64,000 bases of DNA from Collinsella sp. (lineage in GTDB: Bacteria > Actinomycetota > Coriobacteriia > Coriobacteriales > Coriobacteriaceae). The notes below the pieces were generated by a model. The model was not told the origin of the DNA, did not search any database, and saw nothing but the letters and a program-made list of their open reading frames with translations. This document shows positions 16,403-25,674 of the stretch, one piece after another. Location of the stretch: contig JAGZSF010000014.1 in assembly GCA_018381235.1 (NCBI GenBank), positions 1-64,000 of the forward strand, given 5' to 3'. Positions within the stretch are counted from its first letter, which is position 1, and each line of letters opens with the position of its first letter. The position numbers and the translations under genes are program-made.

Positions 16403-19400
16403 TACCGTCACCCTTGCCGCGCTTGGTCAGCACGAAGACGGCGATGAGCGCGAGGCCAATCACGCCGGCGGCGATGCCAACGATGGCGAGCGGATTGGTG
16501 CCAGTCTCCTGCTCGGAAGCACTAGAGGACTTCTTAGCAGTGGTCGTGGAAACAGCACCCGTATCGGACTTGGAATCGGACTTCTTGTCGGACTTGCCGT
16601 CCTTCCTGTCAGACTTCTTGTCAGACTTCTTCTCGTCCTTCTTATCGGACTTATCGGAGTCCTTCTTGTTGGGCTTGTTGTCCTTGGTCTCGGTCTTGGT
16701 CGACACCGTCGTCTTGGTCATCGGCTTATGACCCGGAGCGACAGCGCCGCCAGCCTGCTGGCCCTTCGTGCCGGAGCCGGAACCCGTGCCCGTGCCAGCG
16801 CCAGCGCCAGCACCGTTGCCAGCGCCACCATTGCCGCCATTGGAGCCAGAACCGCCGTTGCCGCCAGGGTTAACAGCATTCTTGGTCCACTTGGCATACA
16901 GCGTCAGATCGGCCGTCACCGGCGTACTGAAGTCATACGCCTGCGTGCAAGCCTCATCGGTGAACCAACCGCCGAAAGTGTAGCCATCGCGCGTCGGATC
17001 GGCTGGCTTGACCAGCTTGCCGTCGGCCGTAGCAACAAACTTAGTGTCGCAAGCAGACCCGCCGTTGGAATTAAAGGCAACCGTCCAAGACTCAACGGCC
17101 CCGAGCTTGAACAGCGTGCCCGAATCATTGATGTAGTACAGGCTGCCAGATGCATCGGCAATGACCGGAGAGTCACAGTACTGGTAATGGCCAGCCGCAT
17201 CATAAATCTGCGTCGCCTCTGCATCACCGAGCGTATAGCGATACACGCCACCACCAGCAGAGTAGTTGACGTAATCCTTGCTATCCGCGCTGTTAACGGT
17301 GAAGTACACATAGGTCTTGCCGCCCTGAACACTCACCAGCGGAGTAGCAGCAATACCGTTGAGGCCAGCCGGCAGCGCCTTGCCGTCGGCAGCAGCGACC
17401 ATCGTGGTCTTACCCGTCTTCAGGTTATAGAGAACCAGAGCAGAGCCCGTAGCCGTCTGTCCGCCGACAATCAGATTGTCACCAAACACCGCAGGGGCGC
17501 TCAGATTATTCGTAAGGCCCAGATCAACCGTCTTCTGTGCACTCAGCACACCCTTCGCCGAAAGCGAAATCACATGGAGCTTTCCGTCGTGCGTCATCTG
17601 ATAGAAGGTCGAACCATTGGACGGATCGGCAATGCAATCGGCATTTGCGACAGCGCCGAGCTCCATGGTCGAAACGACATCGCCCGTCGTCTTATCAATG
17701 CACTTAAGCGTACCCGCGCTCGTAGGAACGATGGCATACTTATCCGTCAAAGCCGCACCAGTCCAGTAATAACCCTCGGAAGCGTCAATGTTCTGCCAAG
17801 AAACTTCGCCCGTGGCAATCTTAATGTGCATAAAGGAGCCGTTGCCGTAGGTCGCGTTGTAATTCTCGTCATACGAAATATCGACCGAGCCTACATAGAC
17901 GTACTCGCCGTCCGAAACGACGGTGCAGGAGCTCTGCGTCAAGTCCGTCAAACCAGGCGACAGCCACTTGCAGATCAGCTTGTCTGCAGTAATCGCCTGG
18001 ACCGCACCGCCGTTGAGCGGAACGATGATAAGGCCATTGGTATAGATCGGACGAGAGGTATAGCTCACCTTAGAGGCAAGCGGCGCAGAGGCAACCTTTT
18101 TGCCCGTGGACGAATCGATCTTAATGAGCTCGTTCTCGGTCGCGATGTACACAAAGCCGTTAGCGATGACAGGCTCGCTGCAGTTGGCATACTGCTGGCC
18201 AGACTCGGCCTTCCAATCGAAGGCCCACTTAAGACCGGCGGCCTGCGCAGGCGTCTTGGCATCCGTTACGGTCGAACCGTTGCCACTGTTGCCGTAGCCG
18301 GCCCACTCGGCATCCCAATTAGGAGTCGTCGCACTCGGGTCCACGACAATCTTGTCGGGATCGGGCATGGGCGATTTTTCGGTGGTGTAGGCAAATGTAA
18401 CCTTGTCGCCGCTCTTGAGCGTGACCTGGTTGGCACAGAGAGATGAGGACTCTCCGTTGATATACAGATGCCAGTATTTACCGGTCGCACCATCATAGCC
18501 GTAAGAGTTGTCTTCGAACGGCGAAGTAATGGACCAGTATGCACCACTCTGGGAGGCCTTGTAATCAATGCCCTTCGCCTTCAGAACCGTCTCAATAAGG
18601 TCCTGGGCCGTAGAGCCTTCGGGCAGGGAAACATTGCTTGACGAGCCCCAGCGAGTATTGTTGCCGTTGACATCGGGGCCGATGATATCGGCGGATCCAA
18701 GCACCTGACCAGGGAGGGCATCGCTGTCGCCAGCATACATAAAGGTGACGGCGTCACCCTCATGGAGCTCGTAGGCACCAGCGCCAACGTCGGCGAACTT
18801 GTACTTTGCGTCGGACTTGCCCTTTACGTAGAAGCGCCAATAGCTATTGGTCGCAGCATCAGAGCCACAATAGGTCTTACCGTCAAGCGGCGAGGTAATG
18901 CCCCTAAGGTACCAACCCCAAGACTCTTCTGTAGCTTTGAGTTTAAGACCAGTCTGCTCCAACAGGTCCTTAGCAGTAGAGCCCGCCTTGAGACTCGTCT
19001 GGCCCGTCGAAGCCCAAACCTGCTGCTTGCCGTCCTTGTCCTTGCCAAGCACCTGAACGGAAGCATGGACAGAATCGGACGGCAACTGGTCGCCCCAGCC
19101 ACCGTAGAACCACGTGACGGTATCGCCAGCATGGATGGTGACATTGTCCGCCGTATAGTCACTCGACTTGCCGTTGATAAACAGCTGCCAATAGGTCGAA
19201 TAATCTTGGGGCGTACCCAGCTCAACACCGTTGTACTTAAGGCTCAGAATGAAGGAGCCCGCAGCAACGGCGTCAATATCATTCGCCTCAAGCGCGACCT
19301 TCGTAAGATCAAGCGCGCTCGAACCGGACGTCACCACATACTGCGCGTTGTCGACCCAGGTCTGAGTCTTGCCCTGGGCATCGCGACCAATGACGGTCAC

Positions 19401-20300
19401 ATTCGCAGCAAGCTGGTCCTTAACGACAGGGGACGCGCTACCACCCGTAAAGGCAAACTCAATCTTCTGCCCCGGGGCGAGCTTAACGCTGCTCGCGCCA
19501 ACCGAGGAAGACGCGCCGTCGACGAACAGCTGCCAGTAGGCATGAGTCGTCGGATCGTAGGCAAGCGTGCGGCCATCGCTCGGGGAGGTGATGCTTTCGA
19601 GGTAGAAACCGTATGCCGTGTTCGGATCGTACTTCGCCTTGAAGCCCGTCTTCTCCTGCAGCTTAATGAAGGCATCCGCAGCCGTCGCGCCCTCGTCGAG
19701 CTTGAGCTGCGTAGGCGCCACCCAGGTCTGAGCCTTGCCGTCGGCATCGGTGCCGATAATCGAGAACGAGACCTCGATTTGCTTCTTGACGACATCGCCA
19801 GTTTCTGTCGGGTTCTCTGTCTGGACGGCAGCCGCGGCGGCAGATCCTGCTTGGCCAGCGGATGCCGTCGAAGACCGCTCGCTCGTGGCAGGGCTCTCCC
19901 CCGTCGCCGAGCCTTCGTCGCCAGTTGCTGCCTCTGTAGTGGCGGCACTAGCTGCAGGCGCGCTCCCAGAATCCGAAACCTCGGCGCCGCTCTGCTCAGC
20001 GGCACCGCCCGCAAGCGCTGCGTCCTCGCCCGGCGTCGTAGCCTGAGCCACAGCCTCGGCAATGCCCTCGGCGCCCTCGGCCCACAGCTGAGCCGGCGTG
20101 GTGCCAAAGGCCATCGCGAAGGCCAGGAATGCCACCAGGCCGCGCTTGGCTACGCCGCGTGCAATCGCGCCACGGCGATGCAGCGAGGCGCGCTCGCGCT
20201 CGTCCTCAAACATATCCATTTGTCCCCCATTGTCTGTACTTGGAGCATTGCCCAGCGGCTGCCCCACGTCATCGCGCATGTTACGCTCGAGTTCCCCCAT
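16392..20300 (-). CDS. Large envelope protein with four DUF4430 repeats and a beta-propeller, putative corrinoid-capture protein
   Basis: A 1302-residue secreted protein. Order of parts: an extended N-terminal signal (hydrophobic core KRGLVAFLAFAMAFG, cleavage likely after AEG near residue 76), an Ala/Ser/Thr linker, four DUF4430-like repeats (about 172-287, 295-402, 410-524, 533-640, each with YW-x-LF/FY-V/I-x-G and a closing VT/IEFxY), a PQQ-like beta-propeller (about 680-1068), one Listeria-Bacteroides (Flg_new) repeat (FGGWFTDEACT), a Gly then Lys/Asp/Ser linker, and a C-terminal helix with a basic tail. No LPXTG is seen. ATG 20300 has GGAGGGAAGGGGG upstream; ATG 20219 is an alternative. 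The cobalamin riboswitch in its leader and the transcobalamin-like domains point to vitamin B12 binding at the cell surface, which is inferred. Confidence 0.85.
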   Translation of the reverse strand: MGELERNMRDDVGQPLGNAPSTDNGGQMDMFEDERERASLHRRGAIARGVAKRGLVAFLAFAMAFGTTPAQLWAEGAEGIAEAVAQATTPGEDAALAGGAAEQSGAEVSDSGSAPAASAATTEAATGDEGSATGESPATSERSSTASAGQAGSAAAAAVQTENPTETGDVVKKQIEVSFSIIGTDADGKAQTWVAPTQLKLDEGATAADAFIKLQEKTGFKAKYDPNTAYGFYLESITSPSDGRTLAYDPTTHAYWQLFVDGASSSVGASSVKLAPGQKIEFAFTGGSASPVVKDQLAANVTVIGRDAQGKTQTWVDNAQYVVTSGSSALDLTKVALEANDIDAVAAGSFILSLKYNGVELGTPQDYSTYWQLFINGKSSDYTADNVTIHAGDTVTWFYGGWGDQLPSDSVHASVQVLGKDKDGKQQVWASTGQTSLKAGSTAKDLLEQTGLKLKATEESWGWYLRGITSPLDGKTYCGSDAATNSYWRFYVKGKSDAKYKFADVGAGAYELHEGDAVTFMYAGDSDALPGQVLGSADIIGPDVNGNNTRWGSSSNVSLPEGSTAQDLIETVLKAKGIDYKASQSGAYWSITSPFEDNSYGYDGATGKYWHLYINGESSSLCANQVTLKSGDKVTFAYTTEKSPMPDPDKIVVDPSATTPNWDAEWAGYGNSGNGSTVTDAKTPAQAAGLKWAFDWKAESGQQYANCSEPVIANGFVYIATENELIKIDSSTGKKVASAPLASKVSYTSRPIYTNGLIIVPLNGGAVQAITADKLICKWLSPGLTDLTQSSCTVVSDGEYVYVGSVDISYDENYNATYGNGSFMHIKIATGEVSWQNIDASEGYYWTGAALTDKYAIVPTSAGTLKCIDKTTGDVVSTMELGAVANADCIADPSNGSTFYQMTHDGKLHVISLSAKGVLSAQKTVDLGLTNNLSAPAVFGDNLIVGGQTATGSALVLYNLKTGKTTMVAAADGKALPAGLNGIAATPLVSVQGGKTYVYFTVNSADSKDYVNYSAGGGVYRYTLGDAEATQIYDAAGHYQYCDSPVIADASGSLYYINDSGTLFKLGAVESWTVAFNSNGGSACDTKFVATADGKLVKPADPTRDGYTFGGWFTDEACTQAYDFSTPVTADLTLYAKWTKNAVNPGGNGGSGSNGGNGGAGNGAGAGAGTGTGSGSGTKGQQAGGAVAPGHKPMTKTTVSTKTETKDNKPNKKDSDKSDKKDEKKSDKKSDRKDGKSDKKSDSKSDTGAVSTTTAKKSSSASEQETGTNPLAIVGIAAGVIGLALIAVFVLTKRGKGDGNAR

Positions 20301-20394
20301 CGGGGTCCCCCTTCCCTCCAGAGCCCTATGCACACCGGCGGCATACGCCGCAGCCGCATGCAAGATGGGAGGCGATCCGACTTAACCTTAACGA

Positions 20395-20535
20395 CTCGGG
20401 CGCGCCGTCCGATCTGCGACGCGAACATCCCGAGCCAAGAGGAATTACGGTTACTGGTACAGCCGGGGACTTGCACCCCGATTCCCCCAAACGCGCAGGA
20501 AAACCGCGCATTCGTGCGTCTCCGCACCACCATCT
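20395..20535 (-). promoter_or_regulatory. Cobalamin riboswitch core
   Basis: On the minus strand the leader contains GGGGGAATCGGGGTGCAAGT then CCCCGGCTG, a short gap, and CAGTAACCGTAA. This matches the conserved B12-box core (GGGAA, GGTGnAAnTCC, GGCTG, and an ACTGT/ACCGT segment). A GTGCG-GAGA-CGCAC hairpin lies 5' of it, and a CTCGGG/CCCGAG stem lies 3', about 100-130 bases before the start codon. TTGACG (20553-20558) and a weak TAGATG 16 bases on are candidate promoter boxes. The core is convincing; full helices and the expression platform were not resolved by eye. Cobalamin would be expected to repress the downstream DUF4430 genes. Confidence 0.82.
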
Positions 20536-20574
20536 AGGCCATCGATTAAAACCGTCAATATGCTATCACGCAAA

Positions 20575-20599
20575 AGGGCCTCGCACGCAGGCGAAGCCC
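20575..20599 (-). terminator. Terminator of the ABC1-kinase transcript
   Basis: Read on the minus strand, GGGCTTCGC and GCGAGGCCC pair around a short loop and TTTT follows. It separates the kinase gene from the riboswitch transcript. Confidence 0.85.
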
Positions 20600-20650
20600 A
20601 AGGTAAAAGCTATTGTTTGCGATAGGAGAATGCGGTGACGGTCACAGCCT

Positions 20651-22414
20651 CTAGTGCTTGCCGCCGTGGCTGTTGAGCCAGATATTGCGACCCAGCATAA
20701 GCGCCAGCACCAGCGCGCTCACGTAGCCCATAAAGCCAATGACTGGGATACCAAACACAACCGGCTCGATGCGTGCATAGTACACCACCGACGAACCGAT
20801 AAACAGACCGGCGATCACAATCGCCATCGACATGCGGTCGATGATTCCGCCCAGCTGTCGCAGCGCCTTATCGCTGCTCATGATCTGCGTGTTCACCTTA
20901 AGCTGACCGCGCGTGAGCATGCGCGAAGCCAGGCCCAGATACTCGGCCGCCTCGAGCGAGCCCTTCGCCGCGCGATAGCTGCTCGCGGCAAGATCGCGCC
21001 CCATGTCGCGCACGCGCGCATAAGTGCTCTTCTCGTTTTTGATGTGCGTCTGGATGATCTGGATCATGTTGACGTTGGGCATGTACTCGGTCAGCAGGCC
21101 CTCGAGCGTCACCATGCCGCGGGCGAACATCGTCACCACGCTCGGCAACTCAACGTCATTCTTACGCGCGAGGTTTAACAACGAGGTCAAAAACTCGCCG
21201 ATATCAAGATCCTTCAGGTCAAGGCCCGCAAAGTCGGCGACGATAAAGTCCAAATCGGACAAAAAGGCCGAATGGTCAAGCTCGGCCGAGTCGCCGCGCG
21301 TTACGGCGAAGCGCATGAGCGAATCCTTGAGCTTGGGCACGTCACCCTCGGCCACGGCGAAAATCATATCCTTGACGATACCGCGATCGTGACTCGACAT
21401 GCGTCCGACCATGCCCAAGTCGATAAAGTAAACGATGCCGTCCTTGAGGATGATGTTTCCCGCATGCGGGTCGGCATGGAAAAAGCCGTCATCGAGCACC
21501 TGCGTCGAGTAGTCCTCGACGATTGCGGCACCGATCTTTTCCAAGTCATAGCCCTCGGCCACCAAGCGTTCAGGATCGGCGATCGAAATGCCGTCGACGT
21601 AGTCCATAACCACCACGTGCTCGGTGCACAGGTCCAGATAGGATTTAGGGCACGTCACGCCATGAACGCTCTTATGGAACTCGTAGAAGTCGTTGAGGTT
21701 TTTGGCCTCGGCCAAAAAGTTGGTCTCCTCGCGAAACGAGGTCCACAACTCCTCGACCACGCCGTGCAGGTCAACGAATTGATCGGTGTTGACGAACTTG
21801 GAAACGATACGCACCACCGAGCGGATGATATCGATGTCCTGTGCCATAACCTGCTGCGCACCGGGGCGCTGCACCTTAACGGCCACGTCCTCGCCGGTCA
21901 CCAGGCGGGCGCGGTGCACCTGCGCGAGCGATGCGCTACCAAGCGGATTGGGGTCGATCGCGTCGAACATCTCCCCCAGGCGCAGGCCGTATTCCTCTTC
22001 CAAGCAGCGAAGCACTACCTCGTACGGCACCGGCTCCACGTCGGAACGCAGACGGCGCAGCTCATCGCAAAAGCGCTGCGGCAGAATCTCGGACCGGTTG
22101 GCCAGAATCTGCCCCATCTTGACGAACATGGGGCCGAGCTCCTCGAGCAGGCGGCGCAAGCGAACCGGCGTGAGGTTATCCCACACACGGTACTTTTTGA
22201 CCAAGCGAACAATCTGCCCGATGCGTTCGCGACGACCCGCCGGCGTGAGCTGGTATTCCTCGTCCGGCGCCATCGCGTCGGGCTCTTCGGGCACCATATC
22301 GACTGCGCGCGGCTTTTTGCGAGCGCCCGAGACGGCGGCATCGACCTCATCGACAACCGCCGCCTCGTCACCCAAAGGATCTAGATTGTTGTAATCGGTG
22401 GTAGAATCTGCCAT
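20651..22414 (-). CDS. ABC1/AarF/UbiB family atypical kinase
   Basis: A 587-residue ABC1 (UbiB-like) protein kinase-like ATPase. Seen: an acidic N-terminal 50 residues, FVKMGQILANRSEILP (the KxGQ family motif), GSASLAQVHRARL with an Ala-rich nucleotide loop, VAVKVQRPG (ATP lysine), FFHADPHAGNI (catalytic loop), DLGMVG (metal-binding DxG equivalent) and two C-terminal membrane helices. In other bacteria UbiB assists isoprenoid quinone synthesis; here no ubi or men genes flank it, so the substrate is unknown. It follows the small helical gene by 8 bases and has no clear ribosome site of its own, suggesting translational coupling. Confidence 0.9.
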   Translation of the reverse strand: MADSTTDYNNLDPLGDEAAVVDEVDAAVSGARKKPRAVDMVPEEPDAMAPDEEYQLTPAGRRERIGQIVRLVKKYRVWDNLTPVRLRRLLEELGPMFVKMGQILANRSEILPQRFCDELRRLRSDVEPVPYEVVLRCLEEEYGLRLGEMFDAIDPNPLGSASLAQVHRARLVTGEDVAVKVQRPGAQQVMAQDIDIIRSVVRIVSKFVNTDQFVDLHGVVEELWTSFREETNFLAEAKNLNDFYEFHKSVHGVTCPKSYLDLCTEHVVVMDYVDGISIADPERLVAEGYDLEKIGAAIVEDYSTQVLDDGFFHADPHAGNIILKDGIVYFIDLGMVGRMSSHDRGIVKDMIFAVAEGDVPKLKDSLMRFAVTRGDSAELDHSAFLSDLDFIVADFAGLDLKDLDIGEFLTSLLNLARKNDVELPSVVTMFARGMVTLEGLLTEYMPNVNMIQIIQTHIKNEKSTYARVRDMGRDLAASSYRAAKGSLEAAEYLGLASRMLTRGQLKVNTQIMSSDKALRQLGGIIDRMSMAIVIAGLFIGSSVVYYARIEPVVFGIPVIGFMGYVSALVLALMLGRNIWLNSHGGKH

Positions 22415-22422
22415 CTGCGCTG

Positions 22423-22839
22423 CTACTCGGCCTCTTCGGTATCCTTCGCATCGTCGGGCTCAACGGACTCGACGGGCACCGAGGTCACGTTGTCCTCGAC
22501 CGAATCGACGATGTCGCGCACATGGGCCAGGAAGGCCGTGCGCTCGGGGGCGGTCATGACGCGGACCCGGGCAAGGATGAGCTCGTCAAGCACGCGCTGG
22601 GCCGCGGTCTCGCCCTGCATGCCCAAGCGCTCGGTCAGATCGGAGATGGTACCGCCGGCCTGCTCGAACATGTCGGACACACTGCGGGCGATATCGGGGG
22701 TGGCGGTGTCCTTGCGGACCTGCTCGCCCTTGGTGTTAAGGTCGTCGAGGACCTTCTTGCCGCCTTCGACAGCAACGGCGGCAGCGCCAAAGCCCACGTT
22801 AATGGCGCCGTTAACAAGCTGATCGAGTTTCATAACCAT
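22423..22839 (-). CDS. Small helical (phasin-like) protein encoded with the ABC1 kinase
   Basis: A 138-residue protein that looks all-helical: an N-terminal amphipathic or weakly hydrophobic stretch (NGAINVGFGAAAVAVEGG), a charged middle containing a DELILARVRVMTAPER helix, and an acidic C-terminal tail (DAKDTEEAE). The layout resembles phasin-like or PhaI/PhaF-type polypeptides often encoded beside ABC1 kinases, but no motif proves it. ATG 22839 has GGAG 6 bases upstream and is preferred over the nearby ATG 22833. Translational linkage to the kinase (8-base gap) suggests a functional pair at the membrane. Confidence 0.6.
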   Translation of the reverse strand: MVMKLDQLVNGAINVGFGAAAVAVEGGKKVLDDLNTKGEQVRKDTATPDIARSVSDMFEQAGGTISDLTERLGMQGETAAQRVLDELILARVRVMTAPERTAFLAHVRDIVDSVEDNVTSVPVESVEPDDAKDTEEAE

Positions 22840-22938
22840 GGTTATCTCCAATCACAAACAACTGCATTGGCGTTCTTGTACCCAAGATTGAGCGAAAGCG
22901 ACAAAGCGTTTTAGCGCTATTCGATCGACGGGAAATCC

Positions 22939-24462
22939 CTACCTCACGTTGTCATTCATCGCGAAAGAGTTCTTCATGGCGCAGCTCGTGGTGTAAAGCA
23001 CCTTGCCCAGCAGGGCATCGGTCTCCACGCGAACACGCTCGGCAAAGGCCTCGTTGGCGCGTGCAAGCTCGGCAGGCACCTCGACCTCGGGCAGAGCGGC
23101 TACGGCAGCGTCGACGTCATGGATCTGCTTGTGGCCCATGCCACCGATCTTCTCCTGATAATCCTCGACCGCGCGGCCGCACTCATGGAAGCGGACGTCA
23201 GCCAGCGCGCCGATCAGGCGGTTGGCCCAGTAGAAGTTTTCGGACGTCACGCGAGCCTGCGTGTCGGCATAGTACTCGGGCATGGTCTCGACGTTGGCGT
23301 ACAGCGGAACCAGCGCGTTAAACGAGTTGGAACCAAAGGCCATCCACTGCACGGCGCGGTAGGCCGGCTGCGCATAGGGGCGCAACTGCAACACGGCAAG
23401 CTGGCTGTTGCGGTTGATGCCGATGGGGCGATAGGCACCACGCGTAGCGGGCGTGCCCTTGCTGCCGTAGCAGTCGTACTCCGTGCCCTGGTAGTGGCTC
23501 GAGAGCACGTACTTGATGTCCTCGATGGTCACCTTGCGCTCGGGCACGCGGCTCCAGGGGATATCGTCGCTCTCGGGCGTGTAGTCGGCGTCGGGGCCAT
23601 CCCACACGTCGCTGGGGTTGAGGCAGCGCTGCATGTACCAGGCGCGCGGCGTGTTGTAGACATGGTCGCTGTCGCTGTGCGAGCCAAAGGCCTCGCGCGG
23701 GTTAAAGACGGCAGCCGGGCCGTCGCTCTCGACGCCCAGCGTCAGGTCCAGATGCCACTCGGCCATCCAGACGCGCAGGTCGGCGGAGCACATATGGTCG
23801 GCCTGGGCGCCCTCGGCGTCATCCAGGTCAAAGCTGTCGATGCCCAGCTGGTTGGGCATGGTCACATAGGCGTCGTCAGGCACGCGCTTGGCGATCCAGT
23901 GGTGACCGCCGATGGTCTCGAGCCACCAGATCTCGTCCACGTCGCTAAAGGCGATGCCGTTGTTCTCGTAAGTGCCGTAGCGCTCGAGCAGGTCGCCCAA
24001 GATACGCACGCCGTCGCGGGCGGACTTGGCATACGGCAGCACCAGGGTCACCATGTCCTCCTCGCCCAGGCCACCGGGCTGCGCCGGCACATAGCCGTCC
24101 TCACCCTCGTTGCCCTTGGCGGGCACGTAGTCCACGAGCGGATCGGCGCCGCGGACGCGCTCGTTGGTGGTAAGCGTCTCGGTTGCGGACATGCCAACAT
24201 TGAGCTCGTTGAAACCGGCCTCGGCCCAGATACCGTGGCCCGGGACAACATCGGGGACGCTCGTATAGCGCATGGGGTTATCGGGCAGCTCAACGGTCAG
24301 GTGGCTCAGAACGCTCGTGTAGACACGCGGCTGCTCGTCGGGATGCACCACGCGCATGCGCTTGGGCTCAAACACCCCGTTGGACGAGTCCTCGTTGCGG
24401 GCGACAAGCGTCGACCCGTCGTAGCTCGCGTTCTTACCAACCAAAATCGTTGTGCACGGCAT
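22939..24462 (-). CDS. pepD: C69 family dipeptidase
   Basis: A 507-residue N-terminal-nucleophile peptidase of family C69. The mature nucleophile is the Cys of MPCTTILVGKNAS right at the start, followed by the diagnostic TLVARNEDS, GFNELNVGMSATET, GIAFSDVDEIWWLETIGGHHW and RVPDDAYVTMPNQL. No signal peptide precedes the Cys, so it is cytoplasmic and likely recycles dipeptides for amino-acid fermentation. ATG 24462 (MPC) has AAGGAGG 6 bases upstream; starting there leaves the Cys at position 3, as the family requires. The palindromic element at 24546-24783 lies just upstream, in the promoter region. Confidence 0.93.
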   Translation of the reverse strand: MPCTTILVGKNASYDGSTLVARNEDSSNGVFEPKRMRVVHPDEQPRVYTSVLSHLTVELPDNPMRYTSVPDVVPGHGIWAEAGFNELNVGMSATETLTTNERVRGADPLVDYVPAKGNEGEDGYVPAQPGGLGEEDMVTLVLPYAKSARDGVRILGDLLERYGTYENNGIAFSDVDEIWWLETIGGHHWIAKRVPDDAYVTMPNQLGIDSFDLDDAEGAQADHMCSADLRVWMAEWHLDLTLGVESDGPAAVFNPREAFGSHSDSDHVYNTPRAWYMQRCLNPSDVWDGPDADYTPESDDIPWSRVPERKVTIEDIKYVLSSHYQGTEYDCYGSKGTPATRGAYRPIGINRNSQLAVLQLRPYAQPAYRAVQWMAFGSNSFNALVPLYANVETMPEYYADTQARVTSENFYWANRLIGALADVRFHECGRAVEDYQEKIGGMGHKQIHDVDAAVAALPEVEVPAELARANEAFAERVRVETDALLGKVLYTTSCAMKNSFAMNDNVR

Positions 24463-24545
24463 GCGCATCCTCCTTGAGCGAAGAAATCAAACGGCAACAG
24501 TGTATCGCTTCGGCGCAGAAAGGGCGAAACCACGGCCTCGGCAGC

Positions 24546-24783
24546 CCCCGTGGTCAAAAAATGCCAAATATGAGTACTGTCACAAATTTAGTGGCAGCAA
24601 ATTGCACTGTTCCGGGCGCCGGGAATCCTCACCTGTCCAAAAACTGAGTCTAGTAATTCCCCATACGTCCAATAAAATTGGCTCTTTAACGATATTACTT
24701 ATCGCTAAAGAGCCAAAATGATCTCAAACATATGTGACTAACTTGGCAACAGTACTCATATTTGGCATTTTTTGACCACGGGG
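24546..24783. repeat. Palindromic (MITE-like) element with 35-bp perfect inverted ends
   Basis: Arms 24546-24580 and 24749-24783 are perfect reverse complements over 35 bases. The 168-base interior is AT-rich for this genome and contains another hairpin (TTGGCTCTTTA around 24678-24688 with TAAAGAGCCAA around 24706-24716). No coding sequence fits inside. It lies between pepD (starting 24462, minus) and the end of folD (24818). A non-autonomous transposon or a structured regulatory RNA are both possible; target duplication could not be established. Confidence 0.8.
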
Positions 24784-24817
24784 TATCTAACCAACCCCCT
24801 AAACAGCCTCCAAACGC

Positions 24818-25672
24818 CTATTTTACCGCGCGCTCAGCCGCCTCGATCACGTGCTTGGCGAGAATTGCTGTCGTCACGGCGCCCACGCCACCCGGCACGG
24901 GGGTGATTGCGCCAACAACCGGCTCCGCGGCATCAAAATCGACGTCGCCGACCAGCTTGCCAGCGGCTTCGTCCCAATTAATGCCAACATCGATAATCGC
25001 CTGGTCCTCGCGGACCGCATCTGCGCCAATCGTGCGCGCGCGTCCAACGGCGGCAACCACAATGTCGGCAGCACAGCACTCGGCGGCAAGATCGCGCGTA
25101 TGCGTATGGCACGTCGTCACGGTTGCGTTGCGCGCCGTAAGCATGGCGGCAACGGGGCGGCCAATTACCAGTGAGCGTCCGACCACGGCAACTTTGGCGC
25201 CGTCCAGCTCAACGCCGTAATGATCCAGCAAAGCAAGCACGGCTTCAGCTGTGCAGGGGGCAAAACCCTCGCCGCGCCCCGAAAGCGTGGTGAGCAGCGA
25301 AGCCGGCGTCATGGAGTCAACGTCCTTGGAGGGATCGAGCGCTGCGGCGACGGCGTTCTCGTCAAGGCCGGCGGGCAGCGGGCGAAACATCAGACAGCCA
25401 TGAACAGCCGAGTCGGCATTGATGTCCTCGATGGCCGTCAACAGCTCGTCTTGCGAAACACCGGCAGGAAGCAACACGCGACGCGCCTCGATGCCAACCT
25501 TTTCGCAGCGTTTAAGGGCGCCGCGCTCGTAGGATAGGTCGTCCTCGCGTTCACCCACACGCACGATAGCAAGCGTCGGAACAACACCGCGTTCGCGCAG
25601 CGCAGCGCAGCGGGCAGCGAGCCCCTCAGTCAAAGCGCGGGCGACGGGAGCACCCTTCAGTAGCTCAGCCAT
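24818..25672 (-). CDS. folD: Bifunctional methylenetetrahydrofolate dehydrogenase/cyclohydrolase
   Basis: A 284-residue FolD that interconverts 5,10-methylene-, methenyl- and 10-formyl-tetrahydrofolate. Seen: YERGALKRCEKVGIEARRV carrying the family's Tyr and substrate Lys, VHGCLMFRPLPAGLDE (variant of QLPLP), KDVDSMTP, PCTAEAVLALL, the nucleotide-binding VVGRSLVIGRPVAAML and the closing ITPVPGGVGAVTTAIL. ATG 25672 has AGAGGGG upstream and lies 2 bases past the fchA stop, so the two are co-translated. Together with fhs (37.1-38.8 kb) they form a formate-to-methylene-THF branch. The usual Q of QLPLP is replaced by RPLP. Confidence 0.95.
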   Translation of the reverse strand: MAELLKGAPVARALTEGLAARCAALRERGVVPTLAIVRVGEREDDLSYERGALKRCEKVGIEARRVLLPAGVSQDELLTAIEDINADSAVHGCLMFRPLPAGLDENAVAAALDPSKDVDSMTPASLLTTLSGRGEGFAPCTAEAVLALLDHYGVELDGAKVAVVGRSLVIGRPVAAMLTARNATVTTCHTHTRDLAAECCAADIVVAAVGRARTIGADAVREDQAIIDVGINWDEAAGKLVGDVDFDAAEPVVGAITPVPGGVGAVTTAILAKHVIEAAERAVK

Positions 25673-25674
25673 GG

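Noticed and set aside
16185..18446. 753-codon plus-strand frame
   Set aside because: It is antisense to the DUF4430 surface genes, whose domains and ribosome sites are clear.
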